64,000 bases of DNA. Source: an uncultured Bacilli bacterium. GTDB lineage: Bacteria > Bacillota_I > Bacilli_A > RF39 > UBA660. Shown here piece by piece: positions 53,794 to 62,901 of the stretch (position 1 is the stretch's first letter; every line of letters starts with the position of its first letter). The stretch covers positions 1-64,000 of the forward strand of contig CAKPHU010000001.1 of assembly GCA_934162125.1 (NCBI GenBank), read 5' to 3'. A program made the position numbers and the translations under genes. A model generated the notes under the pieces. The model searched no databases. It was not told where the DNA came from and saw only the letters and a program-made list of their open reading frames with translations.

Positions 53794-54492
53794 CTAACAG
53801 CCATCTGGTGTACAGATATTAGGATGTAATACTTGATTAATTACTTTAATGAAAGCATCTTTGGTATCTTTTTTTATTTCAGGTGTTAGTACGGCGTAAG
53901 GATCTGTTTGCTTTTCAGAAATGCCTGTTGCTAGAAGTGATGCTTTACCATTGATAATTGAAACTACATTTGGAGCAAAAATACGTTTTTCTCCTGTAGC
54001 AACAGAATTATTATCACTATCAGTTAAAGTATAATCAGTTAAAACATTATCTAAGTTTTCTAATAATTTATAGTAAGCATCTGATCCTTTTCTATCTACT
54101 ACTACACTACCATTGTCATCTAATTTTAATTGGTCTCTAATGTCATAAACATCAACATAGTAAATGGTGTCAAGGCCTTTTTCTTTAGCTGTTTCAATTA
54201 AAATTTCAATAACACTACGACACCATGGACAAGCTGCAAAGCCAAAGTAGACAGCAAACGTTTCCTTATTTTCAATCATTTCATTAATTTCTTCAGCACT
54301 TTTATAAATAAATGGATTATCTTTAGAAATAGATACTTCTCTATTTATAGTGCCATAAGAAGTCTTTTCGTTATTGATTTTTTCATATTCTTCCTTGAAC
54401 TTTAGAGCGTCACTCTTTTCCTTTTTAGAACAAGCAGTTAAACCTACTAAACTTATTACTATTAATAATAAAATTACTATTTTCTTTTTCAT
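53794..54492 (-). CDS. Thioredoxin-like lipoprotein with CPWC motif
   Basis: A 232-residue lipoprotein: signal peptide with lipobox LTAC (Cys about 21), then a thioredoxin-like region with YFGFAACPWCRSVIE (CPWC). The C-terminus ends CTPDGC, an additional cysteine pair. It probably acts at the membrane outer face in thiol chemistry or peptide assembly. Full-length C-x-x-C is intact. Family precise name not recognised. Confidence 0.88.
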   Translation of the reverse strand: MKKKIVILLLIVISLVGLTACSKKEKSDALKFKEEYEKINNEKTSYGTINREVSISKDNPFIYKSAEEINEMIENKETFAVYFGFAACPWCRSVIEILIETAKEKGLDTIYYVDVYDIRDQLKLDDNGSVVVDRKGSDAYYKLLENLDNVLTDYTLTDSDNNSVATGEKRIFAPNVVSIINGKASLLATGISEKQTDPYAVLTPEIKKDTKDAFIKVINQVLHPNICTPDGC

Positions 54493-54559
54493 ATTTTTTG
54501 CCTCTTCTTATCTATTATAAAATAGGTGTTTTATTATTTTCAAGTTTTATAGTAAATTT

Positions 54560-54970
54560 TTATAATTTTTGGATCATGTTAGAACTTATTACTAATTCTT
54601 TGTAACCAGTATTAGGATCTAATTTTCTTTTAAAATTATAGTTTGGGAACTCCAATATAACTATTTCAGCAGTTGTATCTACTAATGATGATTCTTTTAA
54701 ATGACCGCCTAACATATTAAATGAAGAGTCTGCACAACTAATATGAAGATGAGCACCATCACTAGAGATAGTACCAGTAATACTTGCTATTTCATATTCT
54801 CCAACAAAAGTTTTTTCTTTCTTAGCTCCAGCTGATCTTAGGGTTACTTGAGTTAGACAACCGACAGCAGATACTACACAACCAGCTTTAATATTATTTT
54901 CTTCGGCATACTTTTCTATTTCTTTTTTTAAGTCAGTGCCTTTAGTTAAACGAAATGCATGTGTTTTCAT
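54560..54970 (-). CDS. PPC/DUF296-domain protein
   Basis: A 136-residue single PPC domain: LKKEIEKYAEENNIKAGCVV, SAVGCLTQVTLR, ASITGTISSDGAHLHISCAD and LGGHLKESSLV are typical of bacterial DUF296 proteins, which form trimers. In plants this domain sits in AT-hook proteins; the bacterial role is unclear. Ribosome-binding site AGGTGAAAT. Confidence 0.92.
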   Translation of the reverse strand: MKTHAFRLTKGTDLKKEIEKYAEENNIKAGCVVSAVGCLTQVTLRSAGAKKEKTFVGEYEIASITGTISSDGAHLHISCADSSFNMLGGHLKESSLVDTTAEIVILEFPNYNFKRKLDPNTGYKELVISSNMIQKL

Positions 54971-54989
54971 ATTTCACCTCACTATAATT

Positions 54990-55023
54990 ATATTAAAAAT
55001 AAAAGGGATTTACCTCCCTTTTT
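54990..55023 (-). terminator. Terminator of the RND fusion gene
   Basis: AAAGGGA / TCCCTTT on the minus strand around a 6-base loop, T-rich tail; overlaps the gene end. Confidence 0.78.
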
Positions 55024-58000
55024 AGTTAAATAAGTTTTTTACTCTGTCAATAAATGTTTGTTTAGCTTTTGTTTCAGTTGTTTTGGTAGCCTTTTTAGCT
55101 ACTTTTTCACCATCTATTACTAAGATAAATTTAGTAGAACTATCAGTTCCAATAGATGTTTTGTTAACAGTTTGATATTCTTTACCTAATTCTTGTAGGA
55201 CTTTAAGTCTGTTAGCATTAGTTCTAACTGTACCATTTACAAGATTAGATATTTGTTTAATACCTTCTTCATTATATTTAGTAATACCAGTTGCTAAAGT
55301 AGCAATACCTTCATCTAAAGTAGTTACACCATCTGTTAATGGTTTTAGTGATTCTTCGACTGTATCAATTGTTTTATTTCTTGTTTCTTTTGCAACAGCA
55401 CTTGAAAGCACTGGAGCAATAGTTTTAGCAGTAGTTAAAGCTGTTTCTTTAGCAACTAATGGTGCAACTTGTTTAGTTACAGTTTCAGCTGTTGCAGTGG
55501 CAGCAGTAGTTATATAAGTTAGAACATTATCACTTGCTATGGTCATACAAGCTATTTTTCCTTCTTCAGACATTTCAGTTCCAGTTGCTTCTGCTGTTTT
55601 TTTAGCTATTTCACATGTTTGATATGTTCCAAGTTCTCCTGTTTTAGTTAGATACTCAACAACGATAGCTTGAACTTTAGCTTGTTCTTCTGTGTTAGCA
55701 GCAAGAGAAGCTTGAACTTTTTCCCAGGTACTGTTGGCAAGAGATTCTTCATATTCCTTAGTAAATGTTGATTCTATAATAGTTGTAGCACTATTTGTTA
55801 TTTCAGAAATGTTTTCTTCTGTTAAAACATTTTCATCTTCTTTTGTGGCATCTAATGCAATTATAGCTTGTTCTAGGCCAGATTTTAATTTATTTGAGCC
55901 AGCTAGAAGATCATTTGCTCCATTGTTGATAGTATCCATATTAGTAGATAAATCATTAGATTTAGCATATAGTTCATTTAATTTATCAAAGATACTTAAA
56001 TCGTTAGCAGATAAAATCTTTGGAGAAATAACACTATACATAGTTGGTAATTCAAATGAAGTAGTATCAAATGTTATTTTTATTTCATCCATTCCTTGTA
56101 ATTCATTAAGTTTAAGACTTTGATATAGTCCAGGAGTGGCGATAGCTAAGGCCATTTCTTTAGTACCATTTGAACTTATTTCACCATTAGTAATACTTAA
56201 ATTAGATGTTTTAGTACTATCAAAAGTAGTTAAGAAAGCAACAGTAAATGGAGTATATAACTCTTCATAACGACCATTTACTTTAACATAATGCTTATCA
56301 TTGTTAGTGTATTTTAAAGTTATTTCAACACTACCACTTTTTCCTAGCATATCTTTAATTGCTGTTTCTGTACCATTTAATTTGTAAGTTGCATTTAAAG
56401 TTACTGGTAGAGCATTTTCATATTTTCCTTGATAGAAAATATCATTCTTTTTAGCATCCCAAGAAATTATTTCATTAGTTTGAGTAAATGTTTCATTACC
56501 ATTTAGATTAATAATATTTTTCAAATTAGAATAGTCTGCAATTGAATCACTTTTTTCAGTATTAATTAAATGTTCATTAACAGTTACTTTCTTAGAAGAA
56601 CCATCTGAATTTAATTTAGCATAAACAGTTTCTTCTTTAGTTAAAGCTAAGGCATTGAATGGGTAAACAAGAGTTAACATAAGAAGAAATGAAGCTGCTA
56701 ATTTTTGTTTATTTTTTTTCATATTTTTCATTCCTTTCGTAGATTTAATAATTAATTTATCAAAAATGATTAATATTGAAGGTAAAATAGTTATAACAAC
56801 AAGCATACTGATAATAGCACCTCTAGATATTAGAGTACATAAGCTTGCTACCATATCTATTTGTGAATATATACCTACTCCAAATGTAGCAGCAAAGAAA
56901 CATAGACCACTAATTAAAACAGATACACCATTATAGTTTAGAGTATTAATCATAGCTTCTTCTGGCTTCATGTTATTCTTACGATTATTTAGGTAAGAAG
57001 AAGTAAGTAAGATAGCATAATCAATTGTTGCTCCTAACTGGATAGTACCTAGAACAATTGGTGCCACGAATGGTAAAGTAGTTCCAGTAAAGTATGAGAC
57101 TGACATATTGATTATGATAGCAGACTCAATAGTTAAAATTAATAAGAATGGTAGAGAGAAGCTTTTTAAAACAATTAGTAGAATGATAAAGATACAGACA
57201 ATAGAATAAGTATTAACATTATTAAAGTCTGTGTCACTAGTTGTTATTAAGTCTTTCATTAATGGACCTTCTCCAGCAACAATGGAATTCTTATCATACT
57301 TTTTAACTATTTTATTGATTTCAGTTACTTGAGCGTTTAGTTCATCACTAGCAACTTCATATTCAGAGTTTAGAAGCATCATTTCATATTTATCATTTTT
57401 AAATAATTTTAATAGATCACTAGGTAACATATCTTCACTAATTCCTAGAGATTTTAATTCTTCAAAGGAAAGAATGAAGTCCACACCATCTATTTCTTTT
57501 AACTCATTAGTCATAAGTGTTACATCTTCTGTTTTCATATCTTTATCAAGTAAGATAATTTCAGGACTAACGATATTGAATTTGTCTTTTAAGATAGTAT
57601 TGGCACTTATACTTTCTAGAGTTTCTGGTAAAGACTTATCCATCTTATAATAAACATCTATTTTCTTATATCCTAAGTAACATGGAATAATTAAGATTAA
57701 GAAGATGATAATTATTGCGACATGTTTTTTGACAATGAACTCATTTAATTTAGAAAAGTCAATCTTAAGACTCTTATGCTTAGTCTTTTCAATGGCATTG
57801 TCAAAAGTAAGAAGAAGTGCTGGGAATAAGGTTAAAACAGAAATTACTCCTAGTAGAACACCTTTTGCCATAACAATACCTAAGTCTTTTCCTAAAGTTA
57901 ATTGCATAGCACATAGAACTAAGAAACCGGCAATAGTAGTTAGGGAACTACCAGATATTGAAGTAAATGTTTCAATGATAGCTTCTTTCATAGCATCTTT

Positions 58001-58780
58001 TTTGTTTTTAGCTTTTTCCTTCTTAGCTTCATATGAATGATATAAGAAGATTGAAAAATCTGTAGTTACTCCTAGTTGCAAGACAGCAGCTAGAGCTTTA
58101 GTAATATAGGATATTTGTCCTAAGAAAACATTTGTTCCTAAGTTATAGACAATAGCACAACCAATATTTAATAGAAGTAAGATTGGTATTAAGTAAGAGT
58201 CAAGTGATAACTCTAGAACTAAAATACATAGAGCTACAGCTATAACAATATAGATAAATATTTCCTTTTGACTTAGTTCCATAGTATCTAGAACCATAGA
58301 ACTCATACCACCTAGTTTTACATCATTGCTGGCAATACTTCTTATTTCTTTAACAGCATCAATAGTTATTTCACTAGAGGTACTACCATTAAAGGTAATA
58401 AGAAGAATATCAGTATCATCTTGATGTAGATAACTAGTTAAATCATTTGGGAGTACTTCAAGGGGAATAGATGTTCCAATTAAGTCATAGATTGAGACAA
58501 CTTGATTTACTCCTTCAACATCTTTAATTTTATCTTCTAATTTAATAATATCTTTGCTACTCATGTTTTCAGCAACAACGATAGAATAAGATCCCATATC
58601 AAAATCATCAGTTAAGATATTTTGACCTTTAATAGTTTCAATGTCTTCAGGTAAATATACTAAAATATCATAGTTTATTTTAGTTGTTTTAATACCTATA
58701 AAGGAAAACATTAGTAGAATTATAGCTATTATTAAAATTAGCTTATTGTTTTTACATACAAAATCTGTAAATTTTTTCAT
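55022..58780 (-). CDS. RND/MMPL permease fused to YhgE-like domain
   Basis: A 1252-residue membrane protein. Residues 1-686 are an MMPL-type RND permease with two repeats, each a helix, an outer domain and five more helices (TITTFSIFLYH-like segment at LGVTTDFSIFLYHSYEAK and IQLGATIDYAILLTSSYL). At about 687-715 a second signal-peptide-like segment starts (MKKNKQKLAASF, then LTLVYPFNALA), followed by an outer domain and heptad L-x-x-G repeats of YhgE/Pip type (LLAGSNKLKSGLEQ, LTDGVTTLDEGIATLATG). A Met at 56722 has AAAGGA upstream, so the C-part may also be made separately. ATG 58780 has GGAGGAAAT. Divergent TetR gene suggests regulation. Substrate unknown. Confidence 0.88.
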   Translation of the reverse strand: MKKFTDFVCKNNKLILIIAIILLMFSFIGIKTTKINYDILVYLPEDIETIKGQNILTDDFDMGSYSIVVAENMSSKDIIKLEDKIKDVEGVNQVVSIYDLIGTSIPLEVLPNDLTSYLHQDDTDILLITFNGSTSSEITIDAVKEIRSIASNDVKLGGMSSMVLDTMELSQKEIFIYIVIAVALCILVLELSLDSYLIPILLLLNIGCAIVYNLGTNVFLGQISYITKALAAVLQLGVTTDFSIFLYHSYEAKKEKAKNKKDAMKEAIIETFTSISGSSLTTIAGFLVLCAMQLTLGKDLGIVMAKGVLLGVISVLTLFPALLLTFDNAIEKTKHKSLKIDFSKLNEFIVKKHVAIIIIFLILIIPCYLGYKKIDVYYKMDKSLPETLESISANTILKDKFNIVSPEIILLDKDMKTEDVTLMTNELKEIDGVDFILSFEELKSLGISEDMLPSDLLKLFKNDKYEMMLLNSEYEVASDELNAQVTEINKIVKKYDKNSIVAGEGPLMKDLITTSDTDFNNVNTYSIVCIFIILLIVLKSFSLPFLLILTIESAIIINMSVSYFTGTTLPFVAPIVLGTIQLGATIDYAILLTSSYLNNRKNNMKPEEAMINTLNYNGVSVLISGLCFFAATFGVGIYSQIDMVASLCTLISRGAIISMLVVITILPSILIIFDKLIIKSTKGMKNMKKNKQKLAASFLLMLTLVYPFNALALTKEETVYAKLNSDGSSKKVTVNEHLINTEKSDSIADYSNLKNIINLNGNETFTQTNEIISWDAKKNDIFYQGKYENALPVTLNATYKLNGTETAIKDMLGKSGSVEITLKYTNNDKHYVKVNGRYEELYTPFTVAFLTTFDSTKTSNLSITNGEISSNGTKEMALAIATPGLYQSLKLNELQGMDEIKITFDTTSFELPTMYSVISPKILSANDLSIFDKLNELYAKSNDLSTNMDTINNGANDLLAGSNKLKSGLEQAIIALDATKEDENVLTEENISEITNSATTIIESTFTKEYEESLANSTWEKVQASLAANTEEQAKVQAIVVEYLTKTGELGTYQTCEIAKKTAEATGTEMSEEGKIACMTIASDNVLTYITTAATATAETVTKQVAPLVAKETALTTAKTIAPVLSSAVAKETRNKTIDTVEESLKPLTDGVTTLDEGIATLATGITKYNEEGIKQISNLVNGTVRTNANRLKVLQELGKEYQTVNKTSIGTDSSTKFILVIDGEKVAKKATKTTETKAKQTFIDRVKNLFN

Positions 58781-58840
58781 ATTTATTTCCTCCATCCGTC
58801 ATAGTATTGTATTACAGGAGATAAAATAATAAAACACGCA

Positions 58841-58869
58841 TATTTATATTTTTGTATGTTTTCCAACAA
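58841..58869 (-). promoter_or_regulatory. Promoter of the RND fusion gene
   Basis: On the minus strand TTGTTG (58864-58869), 17 bases, TAAATA (58841-58846). The -35 lies within a direct repeat that may be an operator. Confidence 0.55.
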
Positions 58870-58901
58870 ATTGTCGTTTTTGTATATATAAATCCAACAA
58901 A
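58849..58901. repeat. Two direct repeats between the RND and tetR genes (possible operator)
   Basis: Each unit has TTTTTGTAT followed, 4-7 bases later, by TCCAACAAA (units 58849-58870 and 58877-58901). The TCCAACAAA parts are 31 bp apart, about three helical turns. The first unit covers the -35 and part of the spacer of the RND promoter, fitting TetR repression. Confidence 0.55.
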
Positions 58902-58914
58902 CCGTTAGTTATCT

Positions 58915-58943
58915 TTGCTTTTGTTACAAAAAAGTAATATAAT
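58915..58943 (+). promoter_or_regulatory. Promoter of tetR
   Basis: TTGCTT (58915-58920), 17 bases, TATAAT (58938-58943); ATG at 58961. Confidence 0.75.
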
Positions 58944-58960
58944 GAGTTTGGTGATGAAAA

Positions 58961-59533
58961 ATGGAGAAGAAAAAGGATTTAAGAATTGTAAGAACAAAAA
59001 AGATGCTTCATCAAGCACTTATTGAACTTATGAAAGATAAGACTTTTGAAGAAATAAAAGTCTGTGATATTTGTGATAAAGCGATGATTAATCGTTCTAC
59101 TTTTTATGCTCATTACGATGATAAATATGAATTACTACTTGATTTTATTAATACATTAAAGAGTGAGTTTGCTGAAGAAATGAGTAAATATATTGATAAT
59201 TTAAATACGAAAGAATATTACATTATGCTTATTGGATTATTCTTAGATTATATGGATAGTAAGAAAGATGTTTATAATGCGGTAATGATTAATAATAGAA
59301 ATAGTATTATGATGGATATTTTACTTAGTGTAGTCAATGATGATATCTTTAATAAATTAAAATATGATGAATCTCTTGATATTAAGGTACCAAAAGATAT
59401 TATTACAAAGTTCTATTTAGGTGGAGTTATTAACTTAGGCGTAGAATGGTTAAAAGATAATAGTAAGTATACAAAGCAACAAATACTTAGTTATTTAGAT
59501 ATTTTAATTCCTGAAATTCCAGTAAAAAAATAG
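58961..59533 (+). CDS. TetR family transcriptional regulator
   Basis: A 190-residue repressor. The N-terminal helix-turn-helix has RIVRTKKMLHQALIELMKDK, then VCDICDKAMINRSTFYAHYDDKYELL, the TetR block. The C-terminal ligand-binding part is helical and resembles TetR_C-type domains. It is divergent from the RND fusion gene, and direct repeats lie between them. Probably regulates that gene and itself. Confidence 0.93.
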   Translation: MEKKKDLRIVRTKKMLHQALIELMKDKTFEEIKVCDICDKAMINRSTFYAHYDDKYELLLDFINTLKSEFAEEMSKYIDNLNTKEYYIMLIGLFLDYMDSKKDVYNAVMINNRNSIMMDILLSVVNDDIFNKLKYDESLDIKVPKDIITKFYLGGVINLGVEWLKDNSKYTKQQILSYLDILIPEIPVKK

Positions 59534-59568
59534 GCACTAGATATCTAGTTGCCTATTTATTTTTTCTC
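59526..59568. terminator. Shared bidirectional terminator with both stops inside
   Basis: AAATAGGCA / TGCCTATTT with an inner palindrome CTAGATATCTAG. The tetR stop TAG (59531-59533) and the stop of the minus-strand gene (59557-59559) are both in the stem. Confidence 0.85.
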
Positions 59569-60489
59569 TTTATTACGTTTGTCTTGGATAATTTCCATTT
59601 CTTTTTCATCAATTAAGCTAACATTATTTTCTTTTGCCCATGTAACACAACCTTTTAAAACGGTACTTAAGAAGACACGAGGAACTTTTATAAGTTTAGC
59701 ACATGCAGCATCTGTAAATTTAACATCTGGATCAATTCTTGAAGCGGCATATTTAACTGTGTCTAGACTGATACCTTTACTTTTTGGAATTGGCTCTTTA
59801 AATGGTCTTCTAAATTTAGTAGCCCAAAAGTTTTTGTTATCACGATAACCATAGTCTACTGGTACTGGAGGGAATGATGAAGCACTTACTCCATCGATGA
59901 TAGCATCATAATACTTTGGTTGCATTAGGATGTGATCAATTTTTAAGATGAAGTAAGCACCATGTTTACTAGTAATACCATTGAAGTTATGGAATGGTGG
60001 GAAGTACTCCTCCTCTACTTTATCATTTTCAGCATTGTCTAACTCTTTTACCCATGTACATTCAAATACTTGGAAAGCTTCTTTAATGATTTTAGGAAAT
60101 GCTTCGTCTGGATGTTCTTTAGCACTTTTACCATCAACTAGAGTAAATAGACAATCTTTCATCTTCTCTTCTGTTGTTTCTCCTGGATAACCTAGACGAA
60201 CAGCTTCTTTAAAATACTTTCTTTTATCAGTAATAAAATTAATAGTACATTTACCAGTTCTTAGAATGTTTTTAGCAGTATTTGAACTATTACGACAACA
60301 TAGTAACATGGCATAATAGTCTTTACCAGCAATATAGTATGGGAAACATAGGGAGTATGAACCTAGATTTGTTTCGCCACTTTCACTTAAAGTTCCTATT
60401 TCCGTAGTTGGCATAGGAAAATAACTAGATGTTTGATAAAAATTATCAACTATTCTTAAATCTTTAAATCCATTAATTTCTTCTTCCAT
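59557..60489 (-). CDS. Flavin-reductase-like split barrel protein with PCP_red-like C-terminus
   Basis: A 310-residue protein. Residues about 25-180 look like a flavin-reductase/FMN-binding split barrel: MPTTEIGTLSESGETNLGSY, then AMLLCCRNSSNTAKNILRTG and CTINF. The C-terminal 50 residues (CAKLIKVPRVFLSTVLKGCV, then WAKENNVSLIDEKEMEII) resemble the small PCP_red domain. No signal. Likely FMN-dependent redox function; the substrate is unknown. Confidence 0.7.
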   Translation of the reverse strand: MEEEINGFKDLRIVDNFYQTSSYFPMPTTEIGTLSESGETNLGSYSLCFPYYIAGKDYYAMLLCCRNSSNTAKNILRTGKCTINFITDKRKYFKEAVRLGYPGETTEEKMKDCLFTLVDGKSAKEHPDEAFPKIIKEAFQVFECTWVKELDNAENDKVEEEYFPPFHNFNGITSKHGAYFILKIDHILMQPKYYDAIIDGVSASSFPPVPVDYGYRDNKNFWATKFRRPFKEPIPKSKGISLDTVKYAASRIDPDVKFTDAACAKLIKVPRVFLSTVLKGCVTWAKENNVSLIDEKEMEIIQDKRNKEKK

Positions 60490-60501
60490 ATAAATACCTC
60501 T

Positions 60502-61080
60502 CTATTCTTGATAGTTCCAAGTTAAACCTTGATCTTCACTTATAAAATATATGTCATAATTATTATAATTTGTACCAGCTTTGTTTAAAGCATAGATAGA
60601 ACAATTTAGTTCTAATTTATTATTTTCAATAGTAGGAAATCTTTCAATGTCTATAATATCAATATCTGTATTGGGATAGTTGAAAGTTGCATTTTGAAAG
60701 GTTTTGCCACCATCTAGTGATACTTTAAAACCAATAAAGTCATTCTTTCGATCAATATAGCCATTACTATTTACATAGATAACATTTTCATCTTGGACTT
60801 TAAAACTATAACCTTCTCTACTGATAGTTATAGGTTCTTCAGTTACTCTTTCATAGGTTTTACCATCATCTAGACTACGTTCTAGACCAGTAGTCATACG
60901 GCCGCCTAGGACATCATCATATTTCATAAAACGATAAGTGACATTACCTATTTTTTCTTCATATAGGACATTTTCGTCAACTGGCTTTTTGTTCTTAGAC
61001 ATTAAAATAAGTAAAGTTAAGATAGATAAGACAGCTACAACGATGACAGAAATAATTATAATTACATTTTTCTTTTTCAT
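60502..61080 (-). CDS. Membrane-anchored Asp-box (BNR-like) protein
   Basis: A 192-residue protein with an N-terminal membrane segment (about 5-25) and an outer part carrying three Asp-box-like motifs (S-x-D-x-G-x-T): SLDDGKTYERV, SLDGGKTFQNA and SEDQGLTWNYQ. Such motifs mark beta-propeller blades in sialidases and related proteins, but three blades are too few for a whole propeller. The start is ATG 61080 with AGGTG; 12 bases follow it before the 3' end of the permease-like gene. Confidence 0.75.
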   Translation of the reverse strand: MKKKNVIIIISVIVVAVLSILTLLILMSKNKKPVDENVLYEEKIGNVTYRFMKYDDVLGGRMTTGLERSLDDGKTYERVTEEPITISREGYSFKVQDENVIYVNSNGYIDRKNDFIGFKVSLDGGKTFQNATFNYPNTDIDIIDIERFPTIENNKLELNCSIYALNKAGTNYNNYDIYFISEDQGLTWNYQE

Positions 61081-61087
61081 AAAACAC

Positions 61088-61723
61088 CTACTTAAATTTA
61101 ACATAATTGAAACCTAGACTTTTATAGACATCATAGGCTCTTGGAAGATGAAAGATTCTAGCAAAAATTAGGTTATAAAATTCATCTATTAAAATAATAG
61201 TACATAGGGTATAACTTAATATAAGAAAGGGCTTTTTCTTCATCTTTGTGGCTAGATAATAACAGAATGGAATTACAGCATACATTAGAAGTAGACTGAA
61301 TATACCGAATATTAGTACACTACGTAGACAGACATAACCATTAATATTACCAAAGCTTAGAATTTCTTGACTGTAATCCCAGCAACGTTTATGGGCTATT
61401 TTATCCATTCCTAGACCAGAAATATACTCTAAGATACCAGTTGATATAACACTGATTAAAAAGACTTTTAAAGGCTTTTTACGATACTTAGAAGCAAGTA
61501 TATAAATCAGAATGGAACCAGTAGCATAAATATTTATCCAAGGAAGAAAGTTGCCACCACGCCAGTAGAATTCTTTCATACCACCATTAAAAAAATAAAA
61601 GATAAATTCGTAAAGCCAACCAAAGCAACCAGTTATAACAATGATTAAAGCAAAAATTGCGATAGTTGTTTCTTTATCAAATTTAAGATCTTCTTGCATA
61701 TATTTTTTAAATAATTCTTTCAT
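61088..61723 (-). CDS. Putative ABC-transporter type IV (PF06541-like) membrane protein
   Basis: A 211-residue protein with about five hydrophobic segments. GCFGWLYEFIFYFF, GNFLPWINIYATGSILIYIL, ISTGILEYISGLGMDKI and RCWDYSQEILSFGNINGYVC are the blocks of the CmpB/PF06541 family, which despite its name has no ATPase partner here. Substrate unknown. Near and possibly co-transcribed with the Asp-box gene. Confidence 0.85.
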   Translation of the reverse strand: MKELFKKYMQEDLKFDKETTIAIFALIIVITGCFGWLYEFIFYFFNGGMKEFYWRGGNFLPWINIYATGSILIYILASKYRKKPLKVFLISVISTGILEYISGLGMDKIAHKRCWDYSQEILSFGNINGYVCLRSVLIFGIFSLLLMYAVIPFCYYLATKMKKKPFLILSYTLCTIILIDEFYNLIFARIFHLPRAYDVYKSLGFNYVKFK

Positions 61724-61742
61724 AAAAACACCTTTTACTTCT

Positions 61743-62882
61743 TTATATACATCTATCTAGTGAAAGATGCTTTACTTTAACAGGTTCAACACTAATTAAG
61801 TCTCTATTTATACCTAGATGCATGTTTGGTACACCATCAATAATAAAGCCTTTTGTTGTACCTTTATTTAATACTACACCCTTTTCTAGTAATGGTGCAA
61901 TCTTTTCTTGTAAAACTATGGCAGGTTTACGAGGTGGATTACAACTATTATAGAAAGTAGCAAGGTCTTTGGCGGTTGGATTACTCTTCATAGTAAGAAG
62001 ATAATTTAACATTTGAAGATCCTCTTTAGAAAGAGATTCAGTACTGTTTTGTTCAATACTATGAAGGACATGTTCTTTTTCAAGTTCTAGTTCAACGTGA
62101 GTTACCATATAACGTAAGAATAGTGAAATATCTCCGTGACTACGACCACAGATAATAGCTTTTTCGTAGTCCTGTTTAGCAAAAGCAATAGCTTGATTAA
62201 AGATAATGTATGGATAACTTTTATTATTTAGAAGGTACCACATGGCCATAGTTCGGCTAGTTCTACCATTAATATCAAAGTAGGGATGAATATAGACAAA
62301 GTAGAAATGCATTATTTGAGATTTTAGGAATGCAGACATTTCTGTTTCTTGTGAGCCATCATTTATATAGGCAAAATACTGAGACATATAATCTTCTATT
62401 TTATCGGCAGGCATACCTTCAAACATATCATCACCAATATGAATACCTTTTAGAATATGAACTTTTCTAGTTCGATAGTATTCTCCCATATAAGTTTGAT
62501 CATAAGAATTTAAAAGTCCAGAACTTAGAATACTATAAAGTTCTCTTAAACTTTCTTTATTAATGTCAGAGTGTTTTAGAATGTATTCATAACCATGATA
62601 AAGGTTAATGATTCTTTGTCTTTCTTCTGTAGGAATTGCTACTTTAGATTTAATTACTTCATCAATTACACTTAAGTCATCAGTAATTCCTTCAATATTA
62701 TTGTTGGATTTTATTTCTTGAGACATCATCATTCTTTTGGCAAAGGAAAGACTCTGCATGTAATCTTCGCCTTCAAGGAGATCTAAAAGTTCTCTACAAT
62801 ATGGTTCTAGAAATGCTTCATTATAGTGAAGCTGTTTATCAGGTGCATACTCTAATGGTACTGTTTTGAATGTACTTAACAT
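61743..62882 (-). CDS. Fic family protein (AMP-transferase fold)
   Basis: A 379-residue Fic protein. The core motif is HPYFDINGRTSR (consensus HPFxxGNGRxxR, with Ile where Gly is normal) at about 197-208. The N-terminal inhibitory helix SNNNIEGI has Asn where the (S/T)xxxE(G/N) motif has Ser or Thr. A Fic_N region precedes and a winged-helix-like C-terminus follows. Members modify proteins with AMP or related groups. No antitoxin gene is adjacent, consistent with class II self-inhibited Fic. Confidence 0.9.
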   Translation of the reverse strand: MLSTFKTVPLEYAPDKQLHYNEAFLEPYCRELLDLLEGEDYMQSLSFAKRMMMSQEIKSNNNIEGITDDLSVIDEVIKSKVAIPTEERQRIINLYHGYEYILKHSDINKESLRELYSILSSGLLNSYDQTYMGEYYRTRKVHILKGIHIGDDMFEGMPADKIEDYMSQYFAYINDGSQETEMSAFLKSQIMHFYFVYIHPYFDINGRTSRTMAMWYLLNNKSYPYIIFNQAIAFAKQDYEKAIICGRSHGDISLFLRYMVTHVELELEKEHVLHSIEQNSTESLSKEDLQMLNYLLTMKSNPTAKDLATFYNSCNPPRKPAIVLQEKIAPLLEKGVVLNKGTTKGFIIDGVPNMHLGINRDLISVEPVKVKHLSLDRCI

Positions 62883-62901
62883 TTAGTCCCCTCCCCTCTT
62901 T

